Source of the DNA: Aeriscardovia sp.
Lineage (GTDB): Bacteria > Actinomycetota > Actinomycetes > Actinomycetales > Bifidobacteriaceae
DNA length: 39,973 nt
Direction: 5' to 3'
Assembly (NCBI GenBank): GCA_017538895.1
Contig: JAFYHY010000009.1
Coordinates: forward strand, 1-39,973
Part shown: piece after piece, positions 1 through 8,397 of the stretch
Position numbering within the stretch: the first letter of the stretch is position 1
Layout: each line of letters begins with the position of its first letter
Notes under the pieces: model-generated
Seen by the model: the letters and a program-made list of their open reading frames with translations, nothing else
Told to the model about the DNA's origin: nothing
Database searches by the model: none
Made by a program: the position numbers and the translations under genes

Positions 1-16
1 CACCAACAATTTGGTG
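1..16. other. Short inverted repeat at window edge, possible partial terminator
   Basis: CACCAA and TTGGTG flank a 4-base loop at the very start of the window. It lies about 40 bases beyond the aquaporin stop codon, so it could be the tail of a terminator for that gene. The structure is cut by the window edge and cannot be judged further. Confidence 0.2.
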
Positions 17-54
17 GTGGACACACGCCCCTTATGCCATGAGTAGGATTATTA

Positions 55-1014
55 TCAGCGGGATTTCTTACCCTGATCAGACTTCTTACTCAAATCAGAC
101 TGCACAGCCTTCTCAAACTCAGCACGATCAGCAGACAAAGAAGGTTTCTCATCTGTCACTACTGCTTTCTTCCCCTGGATAGAAGAAGAAACAGCACCAG
201 TGGTCGTAGCCTGGGAACGGAATAACAAATCAATTAAACCAACAATAGCACCAGCCAAAAGTGGTACAACCCAAAAGACCCACAAATCACTAATCGCTGT
301 TTTATCACCCTCAAAAATAGCAATAATCGCAGCAGCAGTGGAACGAGCAGGATTAATACCACCACCAGTGAAGAACACTGTCAACATCGTTGCCACAGCA
401 TAACCCAAACCAGTCACCACCGGGTAAGAAGCAGAAGCAACACCCTTCTTATCAGTAGCATTCAACGCAGCAGCAACAACCAACACCGTGCCAATAAAAA
501 CAATAACAATAGCAAACTCAACACTAACAGACAAACGATCAGAAATATCAGCAGAACCAAAACTATTCGATAAAACTGACCACCAATCAGCCGGCTTCAC
601 ACTCAAAGTTGATGGAAGACCATGCAACAAGCCCATCAACGTAGCCGCAGCAGCAAAACCACCCAACACCTGAGCAACAACATACGCCAACACATCAATC
701 CACTGCAAACGACCCGTCAAACCAGCAGCCAAAGTAATAGCAGGATTCAAATGAGCACCCGACGTCGAATGGAAAATCTGCATAACCAACGCATAAGAAA
801 TAAACGCAATGATAGCAACATAAACAGGAGCCAACCCAGTCAGCAACGTCCACGCCGTACCACCCAACAAAGCAATCAGAACAAGAAAAGTACCAGCAAA
901 CTCAGCCAACGAACGAATCCATAAACTCGAGCCACCAGCAACCAACTTCTCATCCAAACCATCTGCCGAACTGATAGCAACATTCCTAGAACTATCAGAA
1001 GATTTACTTGCCAT
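55..1014 (-). CDS. Aquaporin / glycerol-facilitator (MIP family)
   Basis: A 319-residue polytopic membrane protein that should form a tetrameric pore for water or small neutral solutes such as glycerol. Both half-helix signatures are present: NPA at residues 90-92 in HLNPAITLA and NPARS at 221-225, the second followed by the usual selectivity-filter Arg. The first helix has the family-typical AEFAGTF at 37-43. The C-terminal 55 or so residues form a Ser/Lys-rich hydrophilic tail longer than in most bacterial aquaporins. AAGG lies about seven bases before the ATG. The gene stands alone and divergent from rluB. Third codon positions over most of the gene are almost all G or T, because the top strand here is A+C-rich. 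Water versus glycerol selectivity cannot be decided by eye. Confidence 0.93.
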   Translation of the reverse strand: MASKSSDSSRNVAISSADGLDEKLVAGGSSLWIRSLAEFAGTFLVLIALLGGTAWTLLTGLAPVYVAIIAFISYALVMQIFHSTSGAHLNPAITLAAGLTGRLQWIDVLAYVVAQVLGGFAAAATLMGLLHGLPSTLSVKPADWWSVLSNSFGSADISDRLSVSVEFAIVIVFIGTVLVVAAALNATDKKGVASASYPVVTGLGYAVATMLTVFFTGGGINPARSTAAAIIAIFEGDKTAISDLWVFWVVPLLAGAIVGLIDLLFRSQATTTGAVSSSIQGKKAVVTDEKPSLSADRAEFEKAVQSDLSKKSDQGKKSR

Positions 1015-1735
1015 ATAATTTACCTTCGTTTGTACGATGCCACAATCAAGTAATTATCATAACAAATGACAATGATGGTCTATTATCTTTATAAGACAAT
1101 AAGACCAAAACACTATTCTACATACACACACAAATTGGAGAACGATGTCCCATTCATACTCGCACGCAGAAAAACTACACAACACCCCCCACACCACAGA
1201 ACACGACGACGGAACACGACTACAAAAACTCCTCGCCATGGCAGGATACGGATCACGACGCAAATGCGAACTCCTGATCCAACAAGGACGCGTCGAACTC
1301 GATGGAACAATCGTCACCGAACTCGGAACAAAAGTAAAACCACACCAAACCATCCGCGTCGACGGATCCACCATCAAAATCAACCACACTAAAACCATCG
1401 TCCTCGCCGTCAACAAACCCAAAAAAGTCCTCTCCGCCATGGACGACAAAAAAGGACGCTGGACACTCACCGACATCATCGGCAACCAATACACCCACAT
1501 CTTCCACATGGGCCGCCTCGACTACGACTCCGAAGGTCTCATCCTCATGACCAACGACGGAGAACTCGCCGAACGCATCATGCACCCACGCTACGAAATC
1601 CAAAAAACCTACGCCGTCACCCTCAAAGGACACCTCACCCCAGAAACACTCCACCGCATGACCACCCGAGGCGTCTGCCTCGACGACGGATGGCAAAAAT
1701 TCGATAAAACAACACTCCTCACCAGCACTCGCGAA
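210..1735. other. Base-polarised island, top strand A+C-rich
   Basis: The top strand is strongly depleted of G and T across most of aquaporin (minus strand) and the first three quarters of rluB (plus strand). Counted samples: 661-720 has 48 of 60 A or C; 1321-1380 has 45 of 60. Codons end in G/T in aquaporin and in A/C in rluB, so the polarity belongs to the DNA strand. The promoter-containing gap 1015-1120 is less polarised. The right edge near 1735, inside rluB, is sharp. Confidence 0.85.
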
Positions 1736-1933
1736 TATTCCACTGTCCGCGTGACCTTACATTCCGGTAAAAATCGTATTGTACGTCGTATGTTTGCTGC
1801 CCTTGGATTTACTGTTATCAAACTTGTTCGTATGAAGATTGGACCAATTTCACTTGGAACCATCAAATCAGGAAGCTATCGCATGCTCACGAACGATGAA
1901 ATCACTACACTGAAGAAAGAAGTTGCTTTATGA
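1145..1933 (+). CDS. rluB: Ribosomal large-subunit pseudouridine synthase, RsuA/RluB family
   Basis: Isomerises a uridine in 23S rRNA to pseudouridine; RluB is the usual family member in this position in actinobacteria. The 262 residues comprise an N-terminal extension (1-22), an S4 RNA-binding domain (about 23-70) and the catalytic domain with GRLDYDSEGL at 124-132, catalytic Asp126, and TNDG at 136-139. The start follows TTGGAG by four bases. The stop overlaps the next ATG as ATGA, which suggests translational coupling to cmk-der. Upstream neighbours usual in actinobacteria (scpA/scpB) are replaced by aquaporin. Codon use switches abruptly near codon 197, from codons ending almost only in A/C to ordinary mixed codons, while the protein stays family-like throughout. 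Confidence 0.92.
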   Translation: MSHSYSHAEKLHNTPHTTEHDDGTRLQKLLAMAGYGSRRKCELLIQQGRVELDGTIVTELGTKVKPHQTIRVDGSTIKINHTKTIVLAVNKPKKVLSAMDDKKGRWTLTDIIGNQYTHIFHMGRLDYDSEGLILMTNDGELAERIMHPRYEIQKTYAVTLKGHLTPETLHRMTTRGVCLDDGWQKFDKTTLLTSTREYSTVRVTLHSGKNRIVRRMFAALGFTVIKLVRMKIGPISLGTIKSGSYRMLTNDEITTLKKEVAL

Positions 1934-4029
1934 TCAGCATTGCCATTGATGGACCAGCTGGAGTAGGAAAGTCCACTATCTCAAAAGAACTCGCTGCTGA
2001 ATACAAGTTAGCGTACCTTGACACAGGTGCCATGTATCGTGCAGTCACTTGGTGGTTCCTTCAAAATAACATTACCGATGATCAGATGACTGATCTCACA
2101 ATCGATACGTTACGTGACCGTCTTACCGACTTTTGTGCGCATCATCTCACTCTCTCGTTTGATCCAGAGGATCGAACCATCATGAGTGATGATACTGATA
2201 TTAGTGAAGCGTTATACAGTAAAGACGTTACTGATGCTGTTTCTCATATCGCATCACTGCAATGGGTACGTGATATTCTCGTTCGAGTACAAAAACAAAT
2301 CGTTGCAGATGCTGTAGCAACCACAGGAATTATTCTTGAAGGACGCGATACAACCACCATCATCGCACCAAAGGCAGATGTTCGTATTCTGCTCACTGCA
2401 GACGAAAACGTTCGTATTAACCGCCGTCACAAACAATTAGGTGATACTGACAATATTATTGCTCGTGACGCTGAAGACGCTAAAGTCAATAACTTTACTA
2501 CAGCAAGCAAGGGTGTTCTCACTATTGATAATTCCGATATGAGTCTCAACCAAACACTCCGCGTTTTCGAACAAATCATTGATATCGCGTTAGAAAAGTA
2601 TGACACTCAACTTCCTCTCACTGACAATGATGAGGCAGAAGATTTCGATGAGTATGATATCAGCGCATACGAGGACCTTGAGGATAAAGAAACAGAAGAG
2701 GAACTTAATGCACAGAAACTCATTGGAGTTCTTGCAGTCATCGGACGTCCGAATGTAGGTAAATCAACCTTAGTGAACCGTATTCTCCGCCGTAAATCTG
2801 CTATCGTCGAAGATACACCTGGTGTTACTCGCGATCGTATTTCCTATGAAGCAGAATGGTGTGGCGATAACTTCCTTCTTGTTGATACCGGTGGTTGGGA
2901 AGCCAACACATTCGGTATCGATTCTGAAGTAGCAAACCAAGCACAAGTAGCAGCACAATTAGCAGATGCTGTCCTCTTTGTTGTCGACGCGCATACAGGT
3001 ATCACCAATACAGATGAACAAATCGTTCGTATGCTCCGTAGAATGAAGAAACCAGTCCTTATCGCTGTTAACAAGATCGACAAGGAAGATGAAGAGGCCT
3101 ACTTAGCAGAATTTTGGAAACTTGGTTTAGGTAAACCATTCTCTATTTCCGCTATGCATGGTCGTGGTATCGGTGATCTGCTTGACGAATGTGTCAATGC
3201 TTTAAAGAAAGCACCACATACGTCAGAACTCTTCTCCTCAACAAGTCTTCGTCGTGTTGCCTTAATTGGACGTCCTAACGTTGGTAAATCCTCCTTATTG
3301 AACCAATTAGCAAATGAACAGCGTAGCGTCGTCAACAATGAGGCAGGAACCACTCGCGATCCAGTTGACGAAGTAGTAACTCTAGGTGGATCACCATGGT
3401 TGTTCATTGATACCGCTGGTATTAAACGCAAACTGAATAAAATTCACGGTGCTGATTACTACTCAACCTTACGATCACAAGCAGCTATTGAACGTTCAGA
3501 ACTCTGCCTCGTTCTGATTGATGTGTCACAACCTGTCGCAGAACAAGACCTTCGCGTGATGAGCCAAGCCATCAACGCTGGTAAAGCAATCGTTTTGCTC
3601 TTCAACAAGTGGGACTTACTTGATGATTATGGTCGTGAACGTATCGAACGCCTCTATAAGTCTGAATTCGAACAAGTAACTTGGGCAGAACGTATCAATA
3701 TTTCCGCTAAAAACGGATGGCATATGAACCGTCTCGCACACGCAATGGAAACCGCATTGCTGTCCTGGGATAAACGAATCCCAACCAGCAAACTCAATAC
3801 ATTCCTTGGTAAAATTCAATCTGCACACCCACACCCATTACGTGGAGGAAAACAACCACGTATTCTCTTCGCTACACAAGCATCAAATCGACCTCCAAAG
3901 TTCGTGATCTTCACCACAGGAGTACTTGATCATAGCTATGTACGATACATTGAACACCAACTACGTAACGAATTTGACTTCACTGGAACACCAATCCAGC
4001 TCGTCATTAAGGTACGTGAGAAAAAGTGA
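1930..4029 (+). CDS. cmk-der: Fused cytidylate kinase and ribosome-assembly GTPase Der
   Basis: A 699-residue bifunctional protein. The N-terminal cytidylate kinase phosphorylates CMP/dCMP with ATP: P-loop GPAGVGKST at 8-16, LDTGAMYRA at 30-38, EGRD at 137-140. An acidic linker at about 233-260 leads to Der, a tandem-GTPase 50S assembly factor. The first G domain has GRPNVGKS at 272-279, DTPGVTRDR at 295-303 and NKID at 381-384. The second has GRPNVGKS at 447-454, DTAG at 494-497 and NKWD at 559-562, followed by the KH-like C-terminal domain. All GTP-binding motifs are intact in both. The cmk-der fusion is known from bifidobacteria and relatives, so it supports the taxonomic placement. The start overlaps the rluB stop. 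Codons are unpolarised throughout, unlike the 5' part of rluB. Confidence 0.96.
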   Translation: MISIAIDGPAGVGKSTISKELAAEYKLAYLDTGAMYRAVTWWFLQNNITDDQMTDLTIDTLRDRLTDFCAHHLTLSFDPEDRTIMSDDTDISEALYSKDVTDAVSHIASLQWVRDILVRVQKQIVADAVATTGIILEGRDTTTIIAPKADVRILLTADENVRINRRHKQLGDTDNIIARDAEDAKVNNFTTASKGVLTIDNSDMSLNQTLRVFEQIIDIALEKYDTQLPLTDNDEAEDFDEYDISAYEDLEDKETEEELNAQKLIGVLAVIGRPNVGKSTLVNRILRRKSAIVEDTPGVTRDRISYEAEWCGDNFLLVDTGGWEANTFGIDSEVANQAQVAAQLADAVLFVVDAHTGITNTDEQIVRMLRRMKKPVLIAVNKIDKEDEEAYLAEFWKLGLGKPFSISAMHGRGIGDLLDECVNALKKAPHTSELFSSTSLRRVALIGRPNVGKSSLLNQLANEQRSVVNNEAGTTRDPVDEVVTLGGSPWLFIDTAGIKRKLNKIHGADYYSTLRSQAAIERSELCLVLIDVSQPVAEQDLRVMSQAINAGKAIVLLFNKWDLLDDYGRERIERLYKSEFEQVTWAERINISAKNGWHMNRLAHAMETALLSWDKRIPTSKLNTFLGKIQSAHPHPLRGGKQPRILFATQASNRPPKFVIFTTGVLDHSYVRYIEHQLRNEFDFTGTPIQLVIKVREKK

Positions 4030-4055
4030 TTTTTATCGTATAAATATTTTGCTTG

Positions 4056-4061
4056 TATACT
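4056..4061 (+). promoter_or_regulatory. Possible -10 element for ugpA
   Basis: TATACT lies 47 bases before the ugpA start in the 78-base gap after cmk-der. There is no good -35 at the expected distance (TTATCG, a poor match). This is a candidate only. Confidence 0.3.
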
Positions 4062-4107
4062 GAGTTAGTTAATTGATATAACGCTTTTGATATTTAGGGA
4101 GAGTACC

Positions 4108-5523
4108 ATGAGTACCAAAGGGCTCAACAAAGCGGTTGAAAAAATGCGAGCGAATGGTATCAACCAGACTGCGATCGACTCTTTCACACACCTTTATCAT
4201 ACCTGGGAAGATAGTCAAACAAGCTGGATTAAGGAATCGGATGTCGATCCTTTATCTGATATCCCAAGTGTTAAGGAAGTCCTTCCAACCATTAATAGTG
4301 AAGAAGCTCGAACTGCCTTATCAAAGACAGCTTATGTGAAGCTCAATGGTGGTCTGGGAACATCCATGGGATTAAGCAAAGCGAAGTCCCTGTTACCTGT
4401 TTGTACACGTTATGGTAAGACCTTAAACTTCCTGGATATTATACTTGAACAAGTTATTGCCACACGAAAGAAATTCAATATTGATCTTCCATTGATCTTT
4501 ATGAATTCGTACCGTACCTCTGCTGATACTCTCAACGTTATTAGTAAGCATACTGATTTCCATCAAGAAGGATTCCCAGTTGAGATTATTCAGAATAGGG
4601 AACCAAAGATTCGTATTGATGGGAAACCAGTGGAGTGGGAAAAAAATCCTGATCTTGAATGGTGTCCACCAGGACACGGTGATTTATTCCCAACACTTGC
4701 TGCATCAGGTATTCTTGACACTTTATCTGAAAAGGGTATTGAATATCTTTTCATCTCAAACTCTGATAATCTTGGTGCACGTCCTTCAGCAAAGATCGCT
4801 GGCTATTTTGCCCGTAATAACGCGCCGTTCATGATGGAAGTCGCTCGCCGTACTCCATCTGACGTGAAGGGTGGTCAGATTGTTAAAGATAAGAAGACTG
4901 GCCGTTTAATGCTCCGCGAAATGTCACAGGTATGCGATGATGATTTGAAGTACGCGATGGATATTACCCGTCACGCATATTTCAATACGAATAATCTATG
5001 GGTCCGTATTGATAGCTTGAAGCAAAAGCTAGAAGAGAATCATAATATTTTATCTCTTCCAGTAATCATCAACAATAAGACCGTTGATCCAAAGGATTCT
5101 TCCTCAACACCGGTTATTCAGTTAGAAACCGCTATGGGTGCTGCTATCGGACAATTTGATGGTTCTATCTGCTTGGAAGTTGATAAACCTCGATTCTTAC
5201 CAGTTAAAACCACCAACGATTTGCTTATCATGCGTTCTAACCGCTTCCATCTCACCAATGAATTCGAAATGGAAGATGGAAACTATATCTTCCCACAGAT
5301 TAATCTCGATAAGCGTTTCTATAAGAAGATTGATGATTTCAATCAACGCTTCCCAGAAGGCGTTCCATCCTTAGCTGCAACAAAGTCTGTCACCATTAAC
5401 GGTGATTGGACATTCGGCGCGAATGACGCTTTCTTTAGTGATGCGGTTCTCGAAGATCTTGAAAAACCAATGGTGATTCCAGAAAATTCCTACATTGGCC
5501 CTAAGGGAGTAGAAGAATTATAA
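4108..5523 (+). CDS. ugpA: UTP-glucose-1-phosphate uridylyltransferase, eukaryotic-like UGP type
   Basis: Makes UDP-glucose from UTP and glucose 1-phosphate, feeding the Leloir pathway and cell-surface glycan synthesis. At 471 residues it belongs to the UGP2/UDPGP family found in animals, plants and bifidobacteria, not to the short GalU family. The nucleotide-binding loop LNGGLGTSMG sits at residues 79-88. Further family stretches are the uridine-binding PPGHGD region and SNSDNLGA. The reading frame is open from a TTG at 4087, but AGGGAG at 4096-4101 is correctly spaced for the ATG at 4108, which I take as the start. In bifidobacteria this enzyme type is linked to galactose and lacto-N-biose use; that role here is inference. 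A long hairpin follows the gene. Confidence 0.93.
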   Translation: MSTKGLNKAVEKMRANGINQTAIDSFTHLYHTWEDSQTSWIKESDVDPLSDIPSVKEVLPTINSEEARTALSKTAYVKLNGGLGTSMGLSKAKSLLPVCTRYGKTLNFLDIILEQVIATRKKFNIDLPLIFMNSYRTSADTLNVISKHTDFHQEGFPVEIIQNREPKIRIDGKPVEWEKNPDLEWCPPGHGDLFPTLAASGILDTLSEKGIEYLFISNSDNLGARPSAKIAGYFARNNAPFMMEVARRTPSDVKGGQIVKDKKTGRLMLREMSQVCDDDLKYAMDITRHAYFNTNNLWVRIDSLKQKLEENHNILSLPVIINNKTVDPKDSSSTPVIQLETAMGAAIGQFDGSICLEVDKPRFLPVKTTNDLLIMRSNRFHLTNEFEMEDGNYIFPQINLDKRFYKKIDDFNQRFPEGVPSLAATKSVTINGDWTFGANDAFFSDAVLEDLEKPMVIPENSYIGPKGVEEL

Positions 5524-5559
5524 AAGATTGTCCTAAAATTAGGAAAGAATAAATTAAGA

Positions 5560-5609
5560 GACTAAACTGATATTGTTACTTGTAACACAGTAATAATATC
5601 AGTTTAGTC
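5560..5609. terminator. Long hairpin after ugpA, possible terminator
   Basis: A 20-bp stem (arms 5560-5579 and 5590-5609, one G-T wobble) has a 10-base loop, and it contains a smaller GTTAC/GTAAC hairpin. No clear T run follows on the plus strand; the sequence left of the stem would give a T-rich tail on the minus strand. It separates ugpA from the regulator gene starting at 5632. Confidence 0.6.
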
Positions 5610-5631
5610 ATTCGATAAGACATGAGGGCAC

Positions 5632-7542
5632 ATGACAGAAAGTTCGTCGAATGGAAGGCGCAGATTCTCTGATAAATGGGGAAAACATGAACTTGATGTT
5701 TTAGCAGTTCTTTCTTCAGCTTTTCCTCAGTGGCTTACGTCTCGGCAAATAGCACAACGCGTGAAAGCGTACGCAGACTCTTATGGTGAATTAGCAGATC
5801 AAGCTGCAAAAGCCGCATTTGCCAAACAATTCCAACGTGATCGCGCAAAGTTAGCAGCGATGGGAATTGCTATCGAGTCACGCCAACCTGAATACTCGTC
5901 CAAATCTGACGGACAAGATTTTGCTTCCTATAGATTACAACTAGGTGAGGGAAGTCGACGACAAATCAACTTCACTCCAGACGAACTACCTATACTAGCA
6001 ATCGTTAATTACCTTGCTCAAACTATTTCCGTCCTCTGCATTGAACAAAACAAATCGCTTCTTTCATCTGGAAAAGACGGAATATCACGGTCAATCCCAC
6101 GCGTCCAAAAAGTTCCTGTACCAGGATTAGGATTAGACGCCATCGCACCTGGATTAGGAACACAAGTCATTGACCGCCCATTACTCAACGCCATTAATCA
6201 ACAACATCATGTTGCACGTGTTATCCTTGACGGTACTCCAAAAGACATCGTTTATTCCACCGAAAACTATTTCATTAGTTTCGTTCTTCAACATCCTGGA
6301 ATTACCGTCATCACACCAAAAGACTTCTCCAAAACATATTCCACAGTCCTCACCACTGCAGAACGTAATATTCAACTCATCGACACCACACATATCGTGT
6401 ATCAAACACTCGATGAGTATATGAGTGATGTCAGTGAGGAAGCTATCACCGTCTCAACAGGAACACGTCAAAAAGGTCGTAAAAGCAGCGCGAATTCCAA
6501 CCAAATTACCACTGAAGTCGATCGCCGTCTTAAACTTTTACTTTTCCTCGCGGCACATCTTGATGAAGAGTTCAGCATTCACGAATTAGCACAACAATTT
6601 ATCGGGCACTGCACCACAGATAGCGAGTACAATACCGCAATGTCAATCATTGATCGTGACATTCGAACCCTCACCACCGTATCAGATGATGGGGAAGTCG
6701 CAGGATCACAATTCTTTGATATTGATTGGAGCCTTTTCGAACAAGAAAAGACCGTATGCGCAACAAATTCACTTGGTTTAGACCGTCTAGCAGGCATTAC
6801 AAACCATTATTTTGAATTACTAATTGCCATTACTTCGTATTTATGCCAATCAACATTCTTACCACAAAACATGCATGACGTAACCATACAGTTATATAAC
6901 CATTTGGTCAACGAATATCATGCAGATGAAAAACATAGTACCAATAGGCAAAATATTCATATTCAACTAGCTGAATATGAAATGAAACCACAAATTACCA
7001 CCATCATTGATAAAGCAATACAACAACACCAATCCTTAGACATGGACTACTATTCTGACAACTTCACATCAGAACACTGCATTGCTTTACCACTCAAAGT
7101 ATATAGCGCACACCATGCGTACTACGGATTATTCTCACGCAATAATCCAGAAGACCCACAACACCCAATATTCTTCTCAATTCGCTTATCACTCATCACG
7201 GATTGCCACATCTCACACGATACACGCGAGAATACACAACTCATCACGAATACACAACACACCAACAGTGAAGACATCACACTATGCAATCACACCAATA
7301 TTCATGTTGATCTACACATTGATAAATCATTATTACAGGTATTAACACCATATAATGAAAGTATTCATGGTATTGCTGTCCAGGATGATAATACGGTATT
7401 CATCCAATTTTCTGTCGCGAAAGTATCCGATTTTATTGTCTTTTGCCTTGCTAATGCACCATATATTCTCGGTATTAATTCACCAGAACTACAGGAAGCC
7501 ATTAGACATTCAGCAACAAACGTATTAAACACCCTTAAATAA
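5632..7542 (+). CDS. PafBC-like fused tandem WYL-domain transcription regulator
   Basis: A 636-residue protein that reads as PafB and PafC joined end to end. In mycobacteria the PafB-PafC pair activates DNA-damage genes as a transcription activator. The N-terminal half begins with a winged-helix segment (LDVLAVLSSAFPQWLTSRQI, about 21-40) followed by the QFQRDRAKLAAMGI recognition-like helix. A second winged helix starts near residue 304, with IDRDIRTL around 341-348. The second WYL-like domain (about 460-530) has DMDYYS and PLKVYSAHHAYYG, so the canonical W-Y-L triad is degenerate. GAGGGC precedes the ATG. The neighbours, a small membrane protein and rbpA, are all plus strand. Assignment rests on architecture and motif placement; the target genes are unknown. 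Confidence 0.75.
   Translation: MTESSSNGRRRFSDKWGKHELDVLAVLSSAFPQWLTSRQIAQRVKAYADSYGELADQAAKAAFAKQFQRDRAKLAAMGIAIESRQPEYSSKSDGQDFASYRLQLGEGSRRQINFTPDELPILAIVNYLAQTISVLCIEQNKSLLSSGKDGISRSIPRVQKVPVPGLGLDAIAPGLGTQVIDRPLLNAINQQHHVARVILDGTPKDIVYSTENYFISFVLQHPGITVITPKDFSKTYSTVLTTAERNIQLIDTTHIVYQTLDEYMSDVSEEAITVSTGTRQKGRKSSANSNQITTEVDRRLKLLLFLAAHLDEEFSIHELAQQFIGHCTTDSEYNTAMSIIDRDIRTLTTVSDDGEVAGSQFFDIDWSLFEQEKTVCATNSLGLDRLAGITNHYFELLIAITSYLCQSTFLPQNMHDVTIQLYNHLVNEYHADEKHSTNRQNIHIQLAEYEMKPQITTIIDKAIQQHQSLDMDYYSDNFTSEHCIALPLKVYSAHHAYYGLFSRNNPEDPQHPIFFSIRLSLITDCHISHDTRENTQLITNTQHTNSEDITLCNHTNIHVDLHIDKSLLQVLTPYNESIHGIAVQDDNTVFIQFSVAKVSDFIVFCLANAPYILGINSPELQEAIRHSATNVLNTLK
6840..7320. other. Base-polarised island, top strand A+C-rich
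   Basis: The 3' part of the WYL regulator gene has an A+C-rich top strand (7201-7260: 44 of 60; 7141-7200: 41 of 60). The polarity drops near 7320, before the end of the gene. It is milder than the islands at 210-1735 and 33000-33520. Confidence 0.65.
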
Positions 7543-7564
7543 CACCAAGGATATTGCGAAAAGT

Positions 7565-7873
7565 ATGAAACTAGTATGGATTTGTCTAACAGTCATAGTG
7601 CTTTTTGCTTTTATAATGGAATTTATTTCTTTATTTAAAAAAGTAAAGAAAGCAGCTAAAAGCATTAAAAGTACAGCATCTGAATGTACCTCAAAGATTC
7701 AGGAATATGGGGAAGTGGGTCATACATTTCCTGATGACCGTCAACTATCCGTTGTGCGCCCATGGGCGTATCTCGCTCAACATCGAGTTGAAACCCAAGA
7801 TGCAGTACAGCAGCGCAAAAAACAAAAACATGAAGACCATAAAGTCATCTGGTCACGATGGATGTCAGAATAA
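7565..7873 (+). CDS. Small single-span membrane protein of unknown function
   Basis: A 102-residue protein with one N-terminal transmembrane helix (about residues 2-20) followed by a basic, amphipathic-looking stretch (FKKVKKAAKSIKS) and a hydrophilic C-terminus. The overall plan, one helix then a hinge and basic amphipathic segment, recalls TatA, and in many actinobacteria pafBC is followed by tatA. The family FG hinge and other TatA residues are missing, though, so I do not assign it. It starts 22 bases after the regulator stop, with a weak GCGAAAAG ribosome-binding site, and is followed closely by rbpA, so the three may be co-transcribed. I do not recognise the family. Confidence 0.65.
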   Translation: MKLVWICLTVIVLFAFIMEFISLFKKVKKAAKSIKSTASECTSKIQEYGEVGHTFPDDRQLSVVRPWAYLAQHRVETQDAVQQRKKQKHEDHKVIWSRWMSE

Positions 7874-7904
7874 TATTGTCATATTAACAATATAAAGGAG
7901 TTTT

Positions 7905-8255
7905 ATGACTGAACGTAGTCTACGTGGTATGAGTATCGGAGCAAAATCATTAGAGTCTGACGAGAATGTTGATTTTGCTGCACGTAAAGAAATTTCATAC
8001 GTGTGTCCAGAAGGTCACCGTACAATCATTCCTTTTGCTGAAGATATAGAAGCTCCACAAAGCTGGCAATGCCGATGTGGAATGATTGCAACTCTTGAAG
8101 ATAATTCTGTTTCAAGTGATCCTATTGAACCTGGTAAACCTCAGCGTACTCATTGGGATATGTTGATTGAACGTCGTGATGAAAAAGAATTAAAAGAGCT
8201 TCTTGAGAAACGAATTCAAATGCATAATGATGGCTGGTTCCCAGATTACGAGTGA
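7905..8255 (+). CDS. rbpA: RNA polymerase-binding protein RbpA
   Basis: RbpA is an actinobacterial factor that binds RNA polymerase and the primary sigma factor and promotes open-complex formation. The 116-residue protein shows the family pattern: N-terminal LRGMSIGAKSLE, a zinc-site region with Cys34, His38, Cys56 and Cys58, and the strongly conserved PQRTHWDMLIERR at 79-91, which belongs to the sigma-interacting end. An excellent AAGGAG stands five bases before the ATG. It lies behind the PafBC-like regulator and the small membrane protein. A hairpin at 8288-8355 with a T run probably ends the transcript. The match to the family's length and motif order makes this a firm call. Confidence 0.92.
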   Translation: MTERSLRGMSIGAKSLESDENVDFAARKEISYVCPEGHRTIIPFAEDIEAPQSWQCRCGMIATLEDNSVSSDPIEPGKPQRTHWDMLIERRDEKELKELLEKRIQMHNDGWFPDYE

Positions 8256-8287
8256 CATTATAAAAAGCCGATAATATATGTTATGTC

Positions 8288-8355
8288 AAATTGCATAACA
8301 GTGAAACACAATACCGTCAATAATACATATTCCCTATTTCACTGCTATGCAATTT
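8288..8355 (+). terminator. Terminator hairpin after rbpA
   Basis: A 19-bp inverted repeat (arms 8288-8306 and 8337-8355, one mismatch) has a 30-base loop, and the right arm runs into ATTTTTAT. It lies between convergent rbpA and the FHA gene. The T run is on the plus side, so it mainly serves rbpA. Confidence 0.65.
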
Positions 8356-8397
8356 TTATCTATAAAACCTCAAACCTATATCAGACATGTTTCATCA

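Noticed and set aside
4087-5523. ugpA starting at TTG 4087
   Set aside because: AGGGAG at 4096-4101 would lie inside the coding region and is ideally placed for ATG 4108.
7565-7873. Calling the small membrane protein TatA
   Set aside because: It has the right layout and genomic position, but the conserved Phe-Gly hinge and other TatA residues are missing, and no tatC follows.
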